NCBI RefSeq assembly: GCF_037023745.1
Contig: NZ_CP146101.1
Span: 5,906,001-5,970,000, forward strand
DNA length: 64,000 nt
Reading direction: 5' to 3'
Origin: Streptomyces sp. SCSIO 30461
GTDB lineage: Bacteria; Actinomycetota; Actinomycetes; Streptomycetales; Streptomycetaceae
The notes under the pieces are model-generated. The model searched no databases. It was not told where the DNA came from and worked only from the letters and a program-made list of their open reading frames with translations. A program made the translations under genes and the position numbers. The first letter of the stretch is position 1. Every line of letters begins with the position of its first letter. Positions 27,459 to 35,902 of the stretch are shown piece after piece.

Positions 27459-27477
27459 GCTTACTGATCAGTAGTCT
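27434..27477 (+). promoter_or_regulatory. Candidate phoD promoter with a PHO-box-like element
   Basis: TAGTCT (27472-27477) is 8 bases before GTG 27486 and fits TAnnnT for a leaderless start. An 11-base unit GTTCATTCATT (27434-27444) agrees with the Streptomyces PhoP half-site pattern at 9 of 11 positions by my count. A poorer unit (CGTCTGCCCGT) follows directly over the -35 region. PhoP control is inferred. Confidence 0.45.
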
Positions 27478-27485
27478 GATCGGCC

Positions 27486-29144
27486 GTGACCAGACTGCTC
27501 CCCGCAACTCCAAGCCGCCGCACGGTCGTCAAGGCCGCCGCCACCGCAGTGACCACCGCGGCCGTCGCCGCCCCCGCGCTCGCTGCCGCCTCCACCGCTC
27601 ACGCCGACGGCACACAGGGCACCGCGTTCCTGCACGGTGTCGCCTCGGGTGACCCCCTCTCCGACGGCGTGCTGCTGTGGACCCGCGTCACGCCGTCCCC
27701 GGACGCCGTGCCGGGTTCCGGCAAGGGCCCCGCCACGGAGGTGAGCTGGGAGGTCGCCGAGGACAGGGACTTCACCCGCATCGCCGCCGGCGGCCGTACC
27801 ACCGCCACCGCGGCGAGCGACCACACCGTCAAGGTCGACGTGCGGGGACTGCGCGCGTCCACCGCCTACTACTTCCGCTTCAGCTCCGGCGGCGCGGTCT
27901 CCGCCACCGGCCGTACCCGCACCGCACCCGCGGTGGACGCGAACGCCTCCGGGGTGCGATTCGGAGTGGTGTCCTGCGCCAACTGGGAAGCCGGCTACTT
28001 CGCCGCGTACCGCCACCTCGCCACCCGCGCCGATCTGGACGCGGTCCTCCACCTCGGCGACTACATCTACGAGTACGGCACGGGCGGCTACCCGGAGGAC
28101 AAGTACGTCGTCCGGCGGCACGAGCCCGCGCACGAGATCCTCAGCCTCGCCGACTACCGCACCCGGCACGGCAAGTACAAGACCGACACCGACCTCCAGG
28201 CGATGCACGCCGCCCACCCGCTCATCGCGATCTGGGACGACCACGAGATAGCCAACGACGCCTGGTCCGGCGGCGCCGAGAACCACACCCCGGGCGCCGA
28301 AGGCGACTACGCCGCCCGTGCCGCGGCGGCCAAGCAGGCGTACTTCGAGTGGATGCCGGTGCGCACCGCCACCGAAGGCACCGTCTACCGCCGGCTGCGC
28401 TTCGGCAAGCTGGCCGACCTCCATCTGCTGGACCTGCGGTCCTTCCGCTCCCAGCAGGCCTCGGTGGGCAGCGGCAAGGTCGACGACCCCGAGCGCACCA
28501 TCACCGGCCGCGCCCAGCTCGACTGGCTCAAGTCGGGCCTCGCTTCGTCCGACGCCACCTGGAAACTGGTCGGCACCTCGGTGATGATCTCGCCGGTCGC
28601 CTTCGGCTCGCTTCCGGCGCATCTGCTGGGGCCGATCGCCGAGTTGCTCGGCCTGCCCACCGAGGGCCTCGCGATCAATGTCGACCAGTGGGACGGCTAC
28701 ACGGACGACCGCAAGGAGCTGCTGAAGCACCTGACGGACCGCGGTGTCAAGAACACCGTATTCCTCACCGGCGACATCCACATGGCCTGGGCCAACGACG
28801 TCCCGGTGAAGGCGGCGACGTATCCGCTGTCGCAGTCGGCCGCCACCGAGTTCGTGGTGACATCGGTGACCTCGGACAACCTGGACGACATGCTGCATGT
28901 CGCCCCGGGCACGGTCTCCTTGATCGCGCAGACCGCGATCAAGGCCGCCAACCGCCATGTGAAGTGGGTGGACATGGACCACCACGGCTACGGCGTGCTC
29001 GATGTGACCGCCGAACGCTCGCAGATGGACTACTACACGCTCTCCGACCGGACCAAGCAGGACGCGACGGCGTCCTGGACCCGCTCGTATCGGACCCTGA
29101 ACGGGACCCAGAAGGTCGAGAAAGTGAACCAACCCGTCCGGTGA
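27486..29144 (+). CDS. phoD: PhoD-type alkaline phosphatase, Tat-exported
   Basis: A 552-aa secreted phosphodiesterase/phosphatase. A twin-arginine signal [20 protein letters not shown] is followed by an AHA-like cleavage site near residue 40. An N-terminal fibronectin-like domain precedes the PhoD metal centre ([51 protein letters not shown]). PhoD enzymes use Ca and Fe to release phosphate from organic esters outside the cell and are classically PhoP-induced in Streptomyces. GTG 27486 has no Shine-Dalgarno and is likely leaderless. Confidence 0.93.
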   Translation: MTRLLPATPSRRTVVKAAATAVTTAAVAAPALAAASTAHADGTQGTAFLHGVASGDPLSDGVLLWTRVTPSPDAVPGSGKGPATEVSWEVAEDRDFTRIAAGGRTTATAASDHTVKVDVRGLRASTAYYFRFSSGGAVSATGRTRTAPAVDANASGVRFGVVSCANWEAGYFAAYRHLATRADLDAVLHLGDYIYEYGTGGYPEDKYVVRRHEPAHEILSLADYRTRHGKYKTDTDLQAMHAAHPLIAIWDDHEIANDAWSGGAENHTPGAEGDYAARAAAAKQAYFEWMPVRTATEGTVYRRLRFGKLADLHLLDLRSFRSQQASVGSGKVDDPERTITGRAQLDWLKSGLASSDATWKLVGTSVMISPVAFGSLPAHLLGPIAELLGLPTEGLAINVDQWDGYTDDRKELLKHLTDRGVKNTVFLTGDIHMAWANDVPVKAATYPLSQSAATEFVVTSVTSDNLDDMLHVAPGTVSLIAQTAIKAANRHVKWVDMDHHGYGVLDVTAERSQMDYYTLSDRTKQDATASWTRSYRTLNGTQKVEKVNQPVR

Positions 29145-29152
29145 ACCGGACG
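29135..29152 (+). terminator. Short hairpin spanning the phoD stop codon
   Basis: A 7-bp stem (29135-29141 with 29146-29152) and a TGAA loop. The stop TGA (29142-29144) falls in the loop. It lacks a U run, so termination is possible but weak. Confidence 0.35.
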
Positions 29153-29173
29153 ATTCCGCTCCCCTGGTTCCTC

Positions 29174-29179
29174 TAATCT
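29174..29179 (+). promoter_or_regulatory. Candidate -10 for a leaderless kinase transcript
   Basis: TAATCT ends 6 bases before ATG 29186 and there is no ribosome binding site. A clear -35 is not visible. Confidence 0.45.
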
Positions 29180-29185
29180 GGCGCC

Positions 29186-30814
29186 ATGAACGCGCCGGGG
29201 GATGTGATCGACGCGCGGTTCGAGCTGATCGAGCCGCTCGGCAGCGGAGGAATGGGCACGGTGTGGCGGGCTCGCGACACCGTGCTCCACCGCGAAGTGG
29301 CTCTGAAGGCAGTCAGATCCGAGGCGGGGGCGTCCGCGGACGTGCGGGAGAGGGTGCTGCGCGAGGCCCGTGCCCTCGCCCGGATCAGCCACCCGCACGT
29401 GGTGACCATCCATCACATCGTTGATGCGGAGCCGCATCCGTGGATCGTGATGGAGCTGGTGTCGGGCAGCTCGCTGCAACAACGTCTCGCACAAGGGCCG
29501 CTGGACCCGCGGGAGGCCGCCCGCGTCGGCCGCCAGGTGCTCTCAGGACTGAGCGCCGCGCACGCGGCCGGCATCCAGCACCGTGACGTCAAACCGGCCA
29601 ACGTGCTGCTGCGGAACGGTGTTTCCCCCGGATCGGGCACGGAAGGCGCGGAGTCGCCGGTCGCCGTGCTCACCGACTTCGGTATCGCGGCACTGGAGGG
29701 GGCGACCTCGCTGACCATGACGGGCGAGCTGGTCGGCTCGCCCGAGTACATCGCCCCGGAACGGGTCCGCGGCCATGACCGGGACAACCCCGCGTCCGAC
29801 CTGTGGTCACTTGGACTGGTGTTGTACGTGTGCGTGGAGGGAATCAGCCCGCTGCGCCGGGACTCCACCCTGGCGACCCTTGCGGCGGTTCTCGACGACC
29901 CCGTACCGCCCCCGGCGCGCTCCGGCCCGCTGGCCCCCGTACTGGAGGCCCTGCTGGTACGGGATCCGGCTGCGCGACCGAACGCCGGGGAACTGGACGC
30001 GATGCTGGCCCGGGTGGAGGCCGGCGCAGCACCGAACTGGTCCCAGCCGACGCTGACCGGGCCGCTGCTCCCGGGTCCGGTGGCCCCGCCCCCGGCCTTG
30101 TCCCCCGCACCTCCCGTTCCCACTCAACTGGACAGCCCGCGCCCCACTGTCCCATCGGCCGCGCCGGAGCCGGAGCGCCGCCGCACGGCCGTGGTGGTCG
30201 CCGCGGTCGCGGTGGCCGTCGCGATCACGGCCGCCACCGCGCTCGCCCTGACCCTGCACGGCCAGGATCGGGGCGCCGATGACGACGCCAAGGGCCCGAC
30301 CGGTACGCACTCGTCCGCGACGGCACAGGTGGCGCCGGTCTCCTCACCGGCGGCGTCATCCGTGCCATCCGCCTCTCCCTCGGCCTCTTCGCTGTCCGCT
30401 CCGGCCGCCACGCCCACGCCCTCGGTCGGCCTGCCCGCCGCAAGCACGCCCGCCCCGGCACAGAGCCCGCCGCCGCAGACCGGGCGCTGGATCGCCCAAC
30501 TTGTCTCGGAGCCCGTCAGCTCGGGTACGGCGGCCCGCGACCAACGTCTGGCCGCCGTGCGCGCCGATGTCCCGGAGGCGGAGGTACTGCGCAGCGACGA
30601 CTACGCATCGCTGCGACCCGGGTTCTGGGTGGTCTACGCGCCGGGCCCGTTCACCAGCGGAGCGTCCGCGCTAATGTTCTGCGCCGAACGCGGCAGGACC
30701 ACGGCGAACTCCTGTATCGGCCGCTATCTCAGCACCAGTGCGGACGACTTCGGATTCCAGTGCAGGCCCCCGGCGAGCAATCCCACGGGCCAGTGCTACC
30801 GCCCTTATTCCTGA
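29186..30814 (+). CDS. Receptor-type Ser/Thr protein kinase (PknB/Hanks type)
   Basis: A 542-aa protein. The kinase domain (about 10-277) has the Gly loop EPLGSGGMGTVWRARD, catalytic Lys in VALKAV, HRDVKPANVLL, DFGIA and the APE-like YIAPERV. A Pro-rich juxtamembrane stretch leads to one membrane segment (about 334-357). Outside is a Ser/Ala/Pro linker, then an 80-residue C-terminal domain with four Cys (FCAERGRTTANSCIG, QCRPPASNPTGQCYRP) that could form two disulfides. There are no PASTA repeats, so it is not the cell-wall PknB orthologue. The sensor ligand is unknown. The 3' end overlaps the convergent gene by 10 bp. Confidence 0.92.
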   Translation: MNAPGDVIDARFELIEPLGSGGMGTVWRARDTVLHREVALKAVRSEAGASADVRERVLREARALARISHPHVVTIHHIVDAEPHPWIVMELVSGSSLQQRLAQGPLDPREAARVGRQVLSGLSAAHAAGIQHRDVKPANVLLRNGVSPGSGTEGAESPVAVLTDFGIAALEGATSLTMTGELVGSPEYIAPERVRGHDRDNPASDLWSLGLVLYVCVEGISPLRRDSTLATLAAVLDDPVPPPARSGPLAPVLEALLVRDPAARPNAGELDAMLARVEAGAAPNWSQPTLTGPLLPGPVAPPPALSPAPPVPTQLDSPRPTVPSAAPEPERRRTAVVVAAVAVAVAITAATALALTLHGQDRGADDDAKGPTGTHSSATAQVAPVSSPAASSVPSASPSASSLSAPAATPTPSVGLPAASTPAPAQSPPPQTGRWIAQLVSEPVSSGTAARDQRLAAVRADVPEAEVLRSDDYASLRPGFWVVYAPGPFTSGASALMFCAERGRTTANSCIGRYLSTSADDFGFQCRPPASNPTGQCYRPYS

Positions 30815-31386
30815 GTCGCCAGCGAGTCGAGGAACTCCAGCGCCACCCGCCAGGTCCGCTCGGCCGCTTCCCCGTCGAAGTCCGGGAGTTCGGGGTCGGT
30901 GTACAGATGCCCCGCACCGGGATGACGGTGCACCTCGACATCGGCCCCCGCCCTGCCCATGCCGAGATACCAGGCCGTCAGCCAGTCATGCGGCTCGAAC
31001 GGGTCGGGGTCGGCTACGTGCAGTTGCACGGGCAGCTCATCGACATGCACGTCATCCGCGATGTCCGACGTTCCGTGCAAAAGGAGCAAACCCCGCGCCT
31101 TCTCGTCGGCGAGCGCCAGGTTCTGCGCCACGGCGGCGCCGAACGAGAAGCCCGCATACACCAGCCCGCGCTCCGAGTGAGGGGCGGCCGCCAGGACCGC
31201 CCGCTTCAGGAGTTCGTCCATACCGACCTCGTCACGGAACTCCCTGGCCTCCTCGACGGACTCGAAGACGGACCCGCCGAACAGGTCGGGTGTCCACACC
31301 TGGTGCCCGGCGGCGCGCAGCCGCTCGGCAGCCGAGTGCACGGCCGGACGCGGACCGTACACAGAATGGAAAAGCATGATGTGCAT
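30805..31386 (-). CDS. Dienelactone-hydrolase-like alpha/beta hydrolase with Ser nucleophile elbow
   Basis: A 193-aa compact alpha/beta hydrolase. The nucleophile elbow reads YAGFSFGAAVAQ, so the residue is Ser where classical dienelactone hydrolase has Cys. The acid is probably in HVADPDPFEPHD and the His in HPGAGHLYTDPEL. Family members hydrolyse lactones or esters; the substrate here is unknown. ATG 31386 lies 23 bp from the divergent MscS start. A TAACCT hexamer 6 bases upstream suggests a leaderless transcript. The 3' end overlaps the kinase gene by 10 bp. Confidence 0.85.
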   Translation of the reverse strand: MHIMLFHSVYGPRPAVHSAAERLRAAGHQVWTPDLFGGSVFESVEEAREFRDEVGMDELLKRAVLAAAPHSERGLVYAGFSFGAAVAQNLALADEKARGLLLLHGTSDIADDVHVDELPVQLHVADPDPFEPHDWLTAWYLGMGRAGADVEVHRHPGAGHLYTDPELPDFDGEAAERTWRVALEFLDSLATQE

Positions 31387-31392
31387 GCGGTC

Positions 31393-31402
31393 AGGTTACG
31401 TT
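31393..31402. promoter_or_regulatory. Overlapping divergent -10 elements
   Basis: AGGTTACGTT contains TACGTT for the plus strand (31397-31402) and TAACCT for the minus strand (31393-31398), sharing two base pairs. They lie 7 and 6 bases from the two start codons. Confidence 0.5.
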
Positions 31403-31409
31403 CGAAGTC

Positions 31410-32504
31410 ATGGAGAACGTGCTGCGACCGATGATCGTCCTGGCCGGTTCGGTGGGACTGACGCTGCTGCTGGTCTGGTTCGCGGACCTGCTACTGCGCC
31501 GAGCCGACGCCCACCACACCGAGACCCCGCTGTGGGGCCTGCTGCGCCGTTGCCGGGCACCGCTCCAGGTGGTGCTGCTCACCGCGCTCCTGAGGGGCAC
31601 CTACGGTGAGACGCACATCCCGGTCGTGGAGCGGAACGAACAGTTGATCGGCCATGTGCTGACTCTGGTGCTGATCGCCGCTTCCGCCTGGCTGGTGATG
31701 CGGATCGCCGCCGCCGTAGTCGAGTCCTCCTACTCCCGTTACGCGGCCAACACCAGCACCCGGGATCCGGCCCGGGTGCGCCGGGTGCGCACCCAGGTGG
31801 CGCTCGTCCAGCGGATCGTCACCGCCGTCATCTGCGTGGTGGCCGTCGCCTCGATGCTGCTGACCTTCCCGGGAATGGACAAGCTCGGCGCCTCACTGCT
31901 CGCGTCCGCCGGTGTGCTGGGCATCGTCGCCGGTGTCGCCGCGCAGTCCACGCTCGGCAACCTCTTCGCAGGCTTCCAGATCGCCTTCGGCGACATGGTG
32001 CGGATCGGCGACACGGTCGTGGTGGACGGCGAGTGGGGAACGGTGGAGGAGGTCACCCTCACATTCCTCGCGGTACGCACCTGGGACGAGCGGCGGATCA
32101 CGATGCCGGTCTCGTACTTCACCAGCAAGCCGTTCGAGAACTGGTCACGCGGCGGGGCGCAGATGACCGGCACCGTCTTCCTGCATCTCGACCACTCGGC
32201 TCCGATGGGCGCAATGCGCGAGAAGCTCCAGGAGATCCTGCACGAGTGCAAGGCGTGGGACGGCCGCGAATGGTCGCTCGCGGTCACGGACAGCACGCCC
32301 AACTCGATGGTGGTGCGGGCCGTGGTCACCGCCAAGGACGCCGACGACCTCTGGACGGTGCGCTGCGCGGTGCGCGAGCAGTTGATCGGCTGGCTGTGCG
32401 AACGCCATCCGCACGCGCTGCCCCGCATCACGACGGCGATGGCCGTGGAAGCACCCGGAACGCACGCGGAGGAAGGCGCTCCTCGGCAGGGCGGACGGGG
32501 CTGA
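31410..32504 (+). CDS. Small-conductance mechanosensitive channel (MscS family)
   Basis: A 364-aa protein. It has N-terminal membrane helices (PMIVLAGSVGLTLLLVWFAD, HVLTLVLIAASAWLVMRIAA, IVTAVICVVAVASMLLTF) and the pore helix ASLLASAGVLGIVAGVAAQS followed by TLGNLFAGFQ. The cytoplasmic beta domain follows (FGDMVRIGDTVVVDGEWGTV, RRITMPVSYFTSKPFENWS). It releases solutes upon osmotic downshift. ATG 31410 appears leaderless. It is convergent with the antiporter gene (17-bp gap). Confidence 0.92.
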   Translation: MENVLRPMIVLAGSVGLTLLLVWFADLLLRRADAHHTETPLWGLLRRCRAPLQVVLLTALLRGTYGETHIPVVERNEQLIGHVLTLVLIAASAWLVMRIAAAVVESSYSRYAANTSTRDPARVRRVRTQVALVQRIVTAVICVVAVASMLLTFPGMDKLGASLLASAGVLGIVAGVAAQSTLGNLFAGFQIAFGDMVRIGDTVVVDGEWGTVEEVTLTFLAVRTWDERRITMPVSYFTSKPFENWSRGGAQMTGTVFLHLDHSAPMGAMREKLQEILHECKAWDGREWSLAVTDSTPNSMVVRAVVTAKDADDLWTVRCAVREQLIGWLCERHPHALPRITTAMAVEAPGTHAEEGAPRQGGRG

Positions 32505-32521
32505 TCCGGCTCAGGGGCAGC

Positions 32522-34120
32522 TCAGCGCAGGCTGCGTACGTCGAGATGCCGCAGCACCCGGTCCACCACCTCGGGGTCGGTACCCGGCTCGCTGCGGGCG
32601 GCCAACACCTCATGGCGTGCGGCGGACAGCATCTCGCGGGTGATCCGGGACACGGTGCGCAGCCGGTGCGCACGCTTGGTGTACCAGTCGCGGCGTTCCT
32701 CGTCGACGATGTCCGGGCTGATCCGGGTGCCGACGTCGTACGCGGCCCGCTGCAGCCGCTCGGCGATGTCCTCCGGCAGGTCCTCGACCTCTTCGATCTC
32801 CTTGAGCCTGTGCTTGGCCGCCCGTGCGGCCCGGCGCGCCAGCTCGCGTTCCAGGGCCCGCTCGGCTTCCGTGTCGGCCCGCACACCCAGGCGTTTCACC
32901 AGCCAGGGGAGGGTAAGCGCCTGCACGATCAGAGTGGTCATGATCACCGCGAAGGCGATGAAGATGATCTCGTCGCGGTACGGGAACGGCTCACCGTCCG
33001 CGGTACGCAGCGGGATCGCCAGGGCCAGCGCCACCGACGCCACTCCCCGCATGCCCGCCCACCACATGATGACGGTCTCGCGCCAACTGACCGGGATCTC
33101 CTCGTCGTAGTCGCGGATGCGGTGCAGCCGCTTGGCGAGTGCGGTGGCAGGGAGCAGGTACAGCAGCCGTACGCCGATGACGACGGCGACGACCACACCC
33201 GCCCACACGGCCAGCGTGGCCATCCCGGCCTCGTGCCCGGCCGTCGCAGCCCCGACGACGTGGGAGAGCTCAAGCCCGATCAGCCCGAACGCCAGGCCGG
33301 TCACCAGGGTGTCCACGATCTGCCAGAAGGTGTCCCCTGCCAGGCGTCCCATCACGTCGTCCGCGTCGACGGCGTTCTCGGCGAGGTAGAGAGCGGTGAC
33401 CAGGACGGCGAGCACACCGGATCCGAGGAGTTCCTCGGCCAGCGCGTAGCTCACGAACGGCACCAGCAGGGTCAGTCCGATCTGGAGGGTGGCGTCGCCG
33501 AGGAGCCCCATCAGCCGGTTCGACAGCCAGCCGAGTGCCAGCCCGACCGCGACCGCGACCACCGCGGACAGCACCAGCTCCCCGGCCGCCCCGGGCCAGG
33601 AGAAGGTGCCGCTGACCGCGGCGGCGATCGCCACGTGGTAGAGCACGATCGCGGTGACGTCGTTGAAGAGCCCCTCGCCCTCCAGGATCGAGACCAACCG
33701 CCTGGGCAGCCCGAGCGATCCCGCGACGGCGGTGGCCGCGATCGGGTCGGGCGGTGCGACCAGCGCTCCCAGCACGACCGCGGCCGCCAGCGGCAGCCCG
33801 GGGACGACGGCGTTCGCGACCGCCGCGACCGCCGCGGTGGTGACGAACACCAAGGCGACGGCCAGCAGCAGGATGGGGCGGATGTTCGCGGTGAACTGGC
33901 GCCAGGACGTGCGTTGGACGGCGGCGTACAGCAGCGGCGGGAGCAGCAGCGGCAGGATGTACTCGGGCGGCAGGGCGATGTTCGGCACGAACGGCAGCAG
34001 CGCGAACACCACACCGAAGAGCGTCATCAGCACGGGAGCGGGCAGCCCGAGCCGCTCCCCCAGCGGCACGGTGACGACGGCGCCCAGCAACAGAACGAAC
34101 AGCAGGGCCAATTGGTCCAC
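32522..34120 (-). CDS. Na+/H+ antiporter (CPA1/NhaP type)
   Basis: A 532-aa protein with about 12 membrane segments in residues 1-410. The ion-site motif is GALVAPPDPIAATAV (Asp-Pro), and the partner helix is EGEGLFNDVTAIVLYH with the FND Asp. A cytoplasmic tail of about 120 aa follows, rich in Arg/Glu helices (KRLGVRADTEAERALERELA) and likely regulatory. It exchanges Na+ or K+ for H+ across the membrane. GTG 34120 has GGAGG at good spacing. Confidence 0.92.
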   Translation of the reverse strand: MDQLALLFVLLLGAVVTVPLGERLGLPAPVLMTLFGVVFALLPFVPNIALPPEYILPLLLPPLLYAAVQRTSWRQFTANIRPILLLAVALVFVTTAAVAAVANAVVPGLPLAAAVVLGALVAPPDPIAATAVAGSLGLPRRLVSILEGEGLFNDVTAIVLYHVAIAAAVSGTFSWPGAAGELVLSAVVAVAVGLALGWLSNRLMGLLGDATLQIGLTLLVPFVSYALAEELLGSGVLAVLVTALYLAENAVDADDVMGRLAGDTFWQIVDTLVTGLAFGLIGLELSHVVGAATAGHEAGMATLAVWAGVVVAVVIGVRLLYLLPATALAKRLHRIRDYDEEIPVSWRETVIMWWAGMRGVASVALALAIPLRTADGEPFPYRDEIIFIAFAVIMTTLIVQALTLPWLVKRLGVRADTEAERALERELARRAARAAKHRLKEIEEVEDLPEDIAERLQRAAYDVGTRISPDIVDEERRDWYTKRAHRLRTVSRITREMLSAARHEVLAARSEPGTDPEVVDRVLRHLDVRSLR

Positions 34121-34243
34121 GGGCGTACCTCCCGGAGGACGGTGCGTTGAGGTCGGCCCGGTAAGCCTGCCACGCGATCACCGTGAAACAGCCGTCACCC
34201 CACCCGGGGGCGGCACTGCCGGCTCAGCCGGCGGCGGTCGGCG

Positions 34244-35185
34244 TCAGGCGCTCTCCGCCGCGATACGGTCCAGCGCCGACTGGAGGTCGTCCGGGTAGTC
34301 GCTGCCGAACTCGACCCACTGCCCGTCCGCAGGGTGCTCGAACCCGAGCCGCACCGCGTGCAGCCACTGCCGGGTCAGGCCCAGCCGCCGTGCCATCGTC
34401 GGGTCGGCCCCGTAGGTGAGATCGCCCACACAGGGGTGCCGGTGCGCCGACATGTGCACCCGGATCTGGTGCGTACGGCCCGTCTCCAGCTTGATGTCGA
34501 GCAGCGAGGCGGCCCGGAAGGCCTCCATCAGGTCGTAGTGCGTGACGGACGGCTTGCCGTCGGCGGTCACGGCCCACTTGTAGTCGTGCTGCGGGTGCCG
34601 TCCGATCGGCGCGTCGATGGTGCCGCTCAGCGGGTCGGGGTGGCCCTGCACCAGGGCGTGGTAGCGCTTGTCCACCGTGCGGTCGCGGAACTGCTGCTTC
34701 AGCAGCGTGTACGCGCGCTCCGACTTGGCGACCACCATCAGGCCCGAGGTGCCGACGTCCAGCCGGTGCACGATGCCCTGGCGCTCCGCGGCGCCCGATG
34801 TGGAGATGCGGTAGCCGGCGGCGGCGAGCCCACCGATCACCGTGGTCCCGGTCCAACCGGGGCTCGGGTGCGCGGCCACCCCGACCGGCTTGACGATCAC
34901 CACGATGTCGTCGTCGTCGTGGACGATCTCCATGCCATCGACCGGCTCGGCGACGATCTGCACCGGCGCGGGCGCCTGCGGCATCTCGACCTCGAGCCAC
35001 GCGCCCCCGCTGACGCGCTCGGACTTGCCCACGGCGATCCCGTCGACCAGCACCTTCCCGGCGGCGGCCAACTCGGCGGCCTTGGTGCGGGAGAACCCGA
35101 ACATACGGGAGATGGCGGCGTCGACGCGCTCGCCTTCGAGGCCGTCGGGAACGGGCAGGGTGCGGGTTTCGGGAAGCGTGCTCAC
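34244..35185 (-). CDS. RluA/RluD-family pseudouridine synthase
   Basis: A 313-aa RNA-modifying enzyme with an N-terminal S4 domain ([20 protein letters not shown]). The catalytic Asp is in [38 protein letters not shown] and the C-terminal [13 protein letters not shown] complete the family. It probably modifies 23S rRNA, as RluD does. GTG 35185 starts 17 bp after the lspA stop, so it is probably co-transcribed with lspA. The longer upstream frame is an lspA shadow. Confidence 0.93.
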   Translation of the reverse strand: MSTLPETRTLPVPDGLEGERVDAAISRMFGFSRTKAAELAAAGKVLVDGIAVGKSERVSGGAWLEVEMPQAPAPVQIVAEPVDGMEIVHDDDDIVVIVKPVGVAAHPSPGWTGTTVIGGLAAAGYRISTSGAAERQGIVHRLDVGTSGLMVVAKSERAYTLLKQQFRDRTVDKRYHALVQGHPDPLSGTIDAPIGRHPQHDYKWAVTADGKPSVTHYDLMEAFRAASLLDIKLETGRTHQIRVHMSAHRHPCVGDLTYGADPTMARRLGLTRQWLHAVRLGFEHPADGQWVEFGSDYPDDLQSALDRIAAESA

Positions 35186-35202
35186 CCGTCGAGTATGCCT
35201 TG

Positions 35203-35814
35203 TCAGTTCTTGTGCACGGTCCCGTCGGGGTCCAGCCCCCGGAAGGAGAGGATCACGATGAGGAAGCCGCCGCACACGATCGCCGAGTCGGCGAGGTTGA
35301 ACACTGCGAAGTGCGCGGGGGCGATGAAGTCGACCACGGCCCCCTGGAGGAAGCCTGGCGCGCGGAAGATCCGGTCGGTGAGGTTGCCCAGCGCACCGCC
35401 GAGCAGTAGCCCCAGCGCGATGGCCCAGGGCAGGCTGTAGAGCTTGCGCGCGAGCCGGGCGATCACCACGACCACGATGGCGGCGATGATCGTGAAGATG
35501 ATCGTGAAAGCGCCACCGAAGCCGAAGGCCGCTCCGGGGTTGCGCACCGCCGTGAACGTCAGCAGGTCACCGATGACCGGGATCGGCGGCTGGTGCTCGA
35601 GCCGGGCCACCACGAGCAGCTTGGTACCGAGGTCGATCAGATACGCCACGATGGCGACGGTGAACAACGCGACCACGCGGCGCCCGCCCCTGGGACGTTC
35701 CTCGGCGCCTTCATCCGATGAGCGCTCATCGGGACGTGCCTCAGCGGGCGCAGCCGCGTCGTCAGCCTCGTCATTGTTGTCTGGCGTACCGATGACGCGC
35801 TCCGCCTCTGCCAC
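35203..35814 (-). CDS. lspA: Lipoprotein signal peptidase (signal peptidase II)
   Basis: A 203-aa membrane aspartyl protease that removes signal peptides of prolipoproteins. It has four membrane helices. The conserved segments are [24 protein letters not shown] and [20 protein letters not shown], which include the two catalytic Asp residues. The N-terminal 60 residues are an acidic, Ala/Pro-rich cytoplasmic extension. GAGGGA precedes GTG 35814; the frame extends to 35859 without support. Confidence 0.95.
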   Translation of the reverse strand: MAEAERVIGTPDNNDEADDAAAPAEARPDERSSDEGAEERPRGGRRVVALFTVAIVAYLIDLGTKLLVVARLEHQPPIPVIGDLLTFTAVRNPGAAFGFGGAFTIIFTIIAAIVVVVIARLARKLYSLPWAIALGLLLGGALGNLTDRIFRAPGFLQGAVVDFIAPAHFAVFNLADSAIVCGGFLIVILSFRGLDPDGTVHKN

Positions 35815-35902
35815 GTGAGTCCCTCGACCTGGGTACCTGGGTGATACCTGACTGGTCACGAGGGTACGGCACAGCTCCGCGGAGCGGGCTTACGCGAGAG
35901 AC

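Noticed and set aside
32033..34150. 705-codon open frame on the plus strand opposite the antiporter gene
   Set aside because: It is rich in Arg/Gly/His/Gln with no domain, and lies antisense to a clear NhaP gene. High GC creates such long shadow frames.
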